This document shows positions 6,803-8,638 of a DNA stretch of 8,638 nt, one piece after another. A model generated the notes under the pieces. That model was not told the origin of the DNA. It saw only the letters and a list, made by a program, of their open reading frames with translations, and made no database searches. The position numbers were made by a program, and so were the translations under genes. Source of the DNA: Gemmatimonadota bacterium (GTDB lineage: Bacteria; Gemmatimonadota; Gemmatimonadetes; Longimicrobiales; Gaopeijiaceae); assembly GCA_024638395.1 (NCBI GenBank), contig JAHEKK010000110.1:1-8638 (forward strand), in the 5' to 3' direction. The stretch's first letter is position 1. Each line of letters opens with the position of its first letter.

Positions 6803-6829
6803 GGCCTCGGCTCGGAGCTAGCTGAGGTC
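6803..6829 (+). terminator. Candidate hairpin at the end of the plus-strand operon
   Basis: GGCCTCGGCT (6803-6812) can pair with AGCTGAGGTC (6820-6829) around a 7-base loop. The 10-pair stem contains two G-U pairs on the plus-strand RNA, while both positions become mismatches on the minus-strand RNA, so it fits better as the end of the plus-strand transcript. The right arm overlaps the stop codon of the convergent minus-strand gene. A smaller stem, AGGGG (6774-6778) with CCCCT (6788-6792), lies just upstream. No T-tract follows either stem, so intrinsic termination is unproven. Confidence 0.3.
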
Positions 6830-7828
6830 CCCGCTGGTCACCGTCGGCGTGATCTCGTCGACGCGGTAGGTTCGCCGCCGGGACAGGTTCAGATGGACGA
6901 TGATCTCGCCGATCAGACCGAGGGCGATCGCCTGGATTCCCAGCACCGCCAGAAGCACCGCCAGTAGCAAGATCGGCCGCCCGGCCAGCGGCTGTCCCAT
7001 CATCCGCTGCACGAAGAGGACGGCCAGCATGATCCCGCCGGGGATGGCCGCCGTGGCGCCGAGGAGGCCGAAGAAGCGCAACGGCTTCTCCGTGAAGCGC
7101 AGCAGGAACACTACGGTGAGGGCATCCAACATCCGGCGAAGGTAGATGCCGGGACCGCCAGGGGGGGATCCGCTCTGCGCCGCCTCGGCCTCCACCGATT
7201 GCTCGATCACCCGGAACCCCTCGGACTCGGCCAACAGGGGGAGGAAGCGGGCCACGTCGCCGTACAGAGGCAACTCCTCGAATACTTCTCGCCGCACGAC
7301 GCGGACCCCGGACCCGAGATCCTTGAACGTACCGGAGGGGCCGAGGCGTAGAAAACCGTGGAACAGAGACCGTTTCAGCCGGTCCAGGACCCGACCCCCT
7401 TCCGTCCGCCTCGCAGCGGTGACCACGTCGGCGCCCGCCAGGGCCGTCTCGACGAGTTCGCCAAGGGCCTCGGGATGGACGGAGGCGTAGCTGGGAAGGA
7501 CAACGAACCAGGGCGCTTCGGAGAGGTTGAGAGCCGCTGAAAGAAGCGCCGTTTCTCCGACGGGTTGGGCGAACTGAAGGACTCGCAGTGCACCTCCCGA
7601 TTGATCGACGGTACCGAGGGCGCCGGGCGCCAACGGGTTGGACGACGGGATGAGCAGGACGACCTCGTGGGAGCGATCGAGGCTCTCCAGGGCGTTTCTG
7701 TATCGGCGGAGAAACAGAGCCGGGTCCGCCCCTCCGGGGAGAACCGGTACCAGGACGCACAGCTCCGGCGCACCCGAGTCACCGGACAGTGGTCCGGCCC
7801 TGTGGTCGGAGCGAATGGGCGAAATCAC
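6818..7828 (-). CDS. Degenerate DPM1/GtrB-like GT2 paralogue, probable pseudoenzyme
   Basis: A 336-residue protein built like the polyprenyl-phosphate glycosyltransferases: a GT-A-like cytosolic domain (about 20-230) followed by two or more membrane helices (about 252-273 and 285-311) ending in GLIGEIIVHL. It aligns along its length with the gene upstream of it. Shared landmarks include DLGSGVRVVRREV (170-182) against DNGCSLKAYRREL, LYGDVARFLPLLA (188-200) against LYSDMHRFIPTLA, and the C-terminal LIGE. The catalytic residues are gone: VLPSYASVHP (110-119) replaces TMDGDLQNDP, the N-terminal strand CVLVPVLPGG (24-33) lacks the usual YNEE, and the HARKHGQSKY acceptor motif is replaced. The frame is intact with no internal stops, so it looks maintained, perhaps as a regulatory, scaffolding or membrane-partner subunit. 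The GTG at 7828 lies one base past the previous stop. An ATG at 7882 would add 18 residues within the upstream gene and is the main alternative start. Confidence 0.85.
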   Translation of the reverse strand: MISPIRSDHRAGPLSGDSGAPELCVLVPVLPGGADPALFLRRYRNALESLDRSHEVVLLIPSSNPLAPGALGTVDQSGGALRVLQFAQPVGETALLSAALNLSEAPWFVVLPSYASVHPEALGELVETALAGADVVTAARRTEGGRVLDRLKRSLFHGFLRLGPSGTFKDLGSGVRVVRREVFEELPLYGDVARFLPLLAESEGFRVIEQSVEAEAAQSGSPPGGPGIYLRRMLDALTVVFLLRFTEKPLRFFGLLGATAAIPGGIMLAVLFVQRMMGQPLAGRPILLLAVLLAVLGIQAIALGLIGEIIVHLNLSRRRTYRVDEITPTVTSGDLS

Positions 7829-7832
7829 ATCA
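7826..7832 (-). promoter_or_regulatory. TGATGTGA coupling junction with a start-stop codon pair
   Basis: On the minus strand, TGA (7832-7830) ends the upstream glycosyltransferase. Its last base begins an ATG (7830-7828) that is out of frame with the next gene and is followed at once by TGA (an ATG-TGA start-stop). The in-frame GTG (7828-7826) overlaps both. The layout suggests re-initiation by terminating ribosomes. A GGAG at 7848-7845 is rather far upstream. Confidence 0.4.
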
Positions 7833-8638
7833 GTCAACTTCGATCTCCATGGCGAGATGAGGTGCGCTCGCCGCCGTGACATAGTCTCGGCGAACGGCGA
7901 CCTCTCCTATCAGGCCCACGAGCAACAAGAATGCCGCCAGGGCGAAGGTGGCCGCGGCGCAGGCACCGAATACGACGAGGCCGGGCTGGGGGCTGTCGAC
8001 GTTGACGTGGATCGCGGCCAACGTGAAGACGGTGGAGACGGCGCCGCACGCGAAAGCCGCCCCTCCGAAGAGCCGAAGGGGATTCAGGCGGAAAGACCGG
8101 ATCATCTTGATCGTGAGGAGGTCCGCCAGGACCTTCGCCGTCCGGGAGATGTTGTACTTGCTCTGGCCGTGCTTCCGGGCGTGGTGACGCACGGGAACCT
8201 CGGAAATCCGGGCGCCCGCCATGCCGACCGCCAGGGTCGGAATAAAGCGATGCATGTCAGAATACAGCCGGATTCGAGCCAGCAGCTCCCTGCGGTAGGC
8301 CTTGAGGGAACATCCGTTGTCCCTGACCGCGACCCCGGTCACGGCGGCGATGATCCGATTGGCGATCCAGGAGGGGACCTTCCGGGAGAGCACGCGATCC
8401 TGCCGGTTCTTCCTGTATCCCGTCACGAGGTCGAATCCGTTTTCCAGCTCCGACACGAGAAGTGGGATATCGGCCGGGTCGTTCTGCAGATCTCCGTCCA
8501 TCGTCACGACAACGTCGCCCCGGGCATGGTCGAACCCCGCCTGCATGGCCGTCGACTGGCCGTACCAACGGGCCAATCGGATCAGCCTCACGCGAGGATC
8601 CCCACCGGCGATCTCCTTCACGAGCTCCGGGGTTTGAT
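7830..8638 (-). CDS. DPM1/GtrB-like polyprenyl-phosphate glycosyltransferase, 5' end outside window
   Basis: 268 residues are visible, and the frame stays open to the window edge, so roughly 40-60 N-terminal residues, including the first nucleotide-binding strand with its YNEE-type motif, are missing. The GTG at 8621 is internal and should not be taken as the start. The protein is a GT2 enzyme that typically moves a sugar from UDP- or GDP-sugar to undecaprenyl phosphate on the cytoplasmic side. Counting from the first visible residue, it has DPRVRLIRLARWYGQS (13-28), the metal-binding DGDLQ (47-51), GYRKNRQDR (73-81), DNGCSLKAYRRE (106-117), a MHRFIPTLA segment (128-136) and the acceptor-side RHHARKHGQSKYNISRT (150-166). 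Two membrane segments follow (about 189-210 and 219-244), ending in GLIGEVAVR. All motifs of an active enzyme in the visible part are present. Its stop is coupled to the degenerate paralogue downstream. The product could supply donor for the convergent GT-C enzyme. Confidence 0.92.
   Translation of the reverse strand, partial: QTPELVKEIAGGDPRVRLIRLARWYGQSTAMQAGFDHARGDVVVTMDGDLQNDPADIPLLVSELENGFDLVTGYRKNRQDRVLSRKVPSWIANRIIAAVTGVAVRDNGCSLKAYRRELLARIRLYSDMHRFIPTLAVGMAGARISEVPVRHHARKHGQSKYNISRTAKVLADLLTIKMIRSFRLNPLRLFGGAAFACGAVSTVFTLAAIHVNVDSPQPGLVVFGACAAATFALAAFLLLVGLIGEVAVRRDYVTAASAPHLAMEIEVD

Noticed and set aside
6690..7760. 356-codon minus-strand frame overlapping the degenerate glycosyltransferase
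   Set aside because: Its product is Arg/Pro/Gly-rich with no hydrophobic segments, while the other frame gives a GT2 paralogue with membrane helices.

Overview
This window is high-GC DNA (roughly two thirds G+C by eye) from a bacterium. It reads as part of a cell-surface glycan locus (exopolysaccharide, O-antigen-like polymer or envelope glycosylation). GTG starts, dense packing and the gene mix suit a Gram-negative-type soil or aquatic phylum such as Gemmatimonadota, Acidobacteriota or Proteobacteria. I cannot fix the taxon from the sequence alone. There are no RNA genes, insertion sequences, integrases or CRISPR arrays that I can support.

Layout. Bases 1-409 hold no confidently coding gene. 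They contain a weak small ORF (56-301), two short inverted repeats, and a good match to a sigma-54 -24/-12 promoter (347-362) placed correctly to drive the next gene. From 410 to 6756 a four-gene plus-strand operon runs: a membrane-anchored GT2 glycosyltransferase (410-1603), a GT4/GT-B glycosyltransferase (1669-2823), an AsnB-type glutamine amidotransferase/asparagine synthetase (2823-4778) and a multi-pass GT-C (GT39/ArnT-like) glycosyltransferase (4783-6756). The second and third genes share one base and the third and fourth are four bases apart. A short convergent gap with candidate hairpins follows. From 8638 back to 6818 lie two minus-strand genes: a DPM1/GtrB-like polyprenyl-phosphate sugar synthase cut by the window edge, then a coupled paralogue that has lost every recognisable GT2 catalytic motif.

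How they may work together (inference). The GT2 and GT4 enzymes would add sugars to a lipid-linked glycan at the inner membrane. The AsnB-like enzyme would either make asparagine or, as in several O-antigen and exosortase-linked loci, amidate a uronic-acid sugar. The minus-strand GtrB-like enzyme could charge undecaprenyl phosphate with a single sugar, which is the class of donor used by GT-C enzymes such as the one at 4783-6756. The most unusual element is the tandem of an apparently active polyprenyl-phosphate glycosyltransferase and an intact but catalytically stripped paralogue, joined by a TGATGTGA junction.
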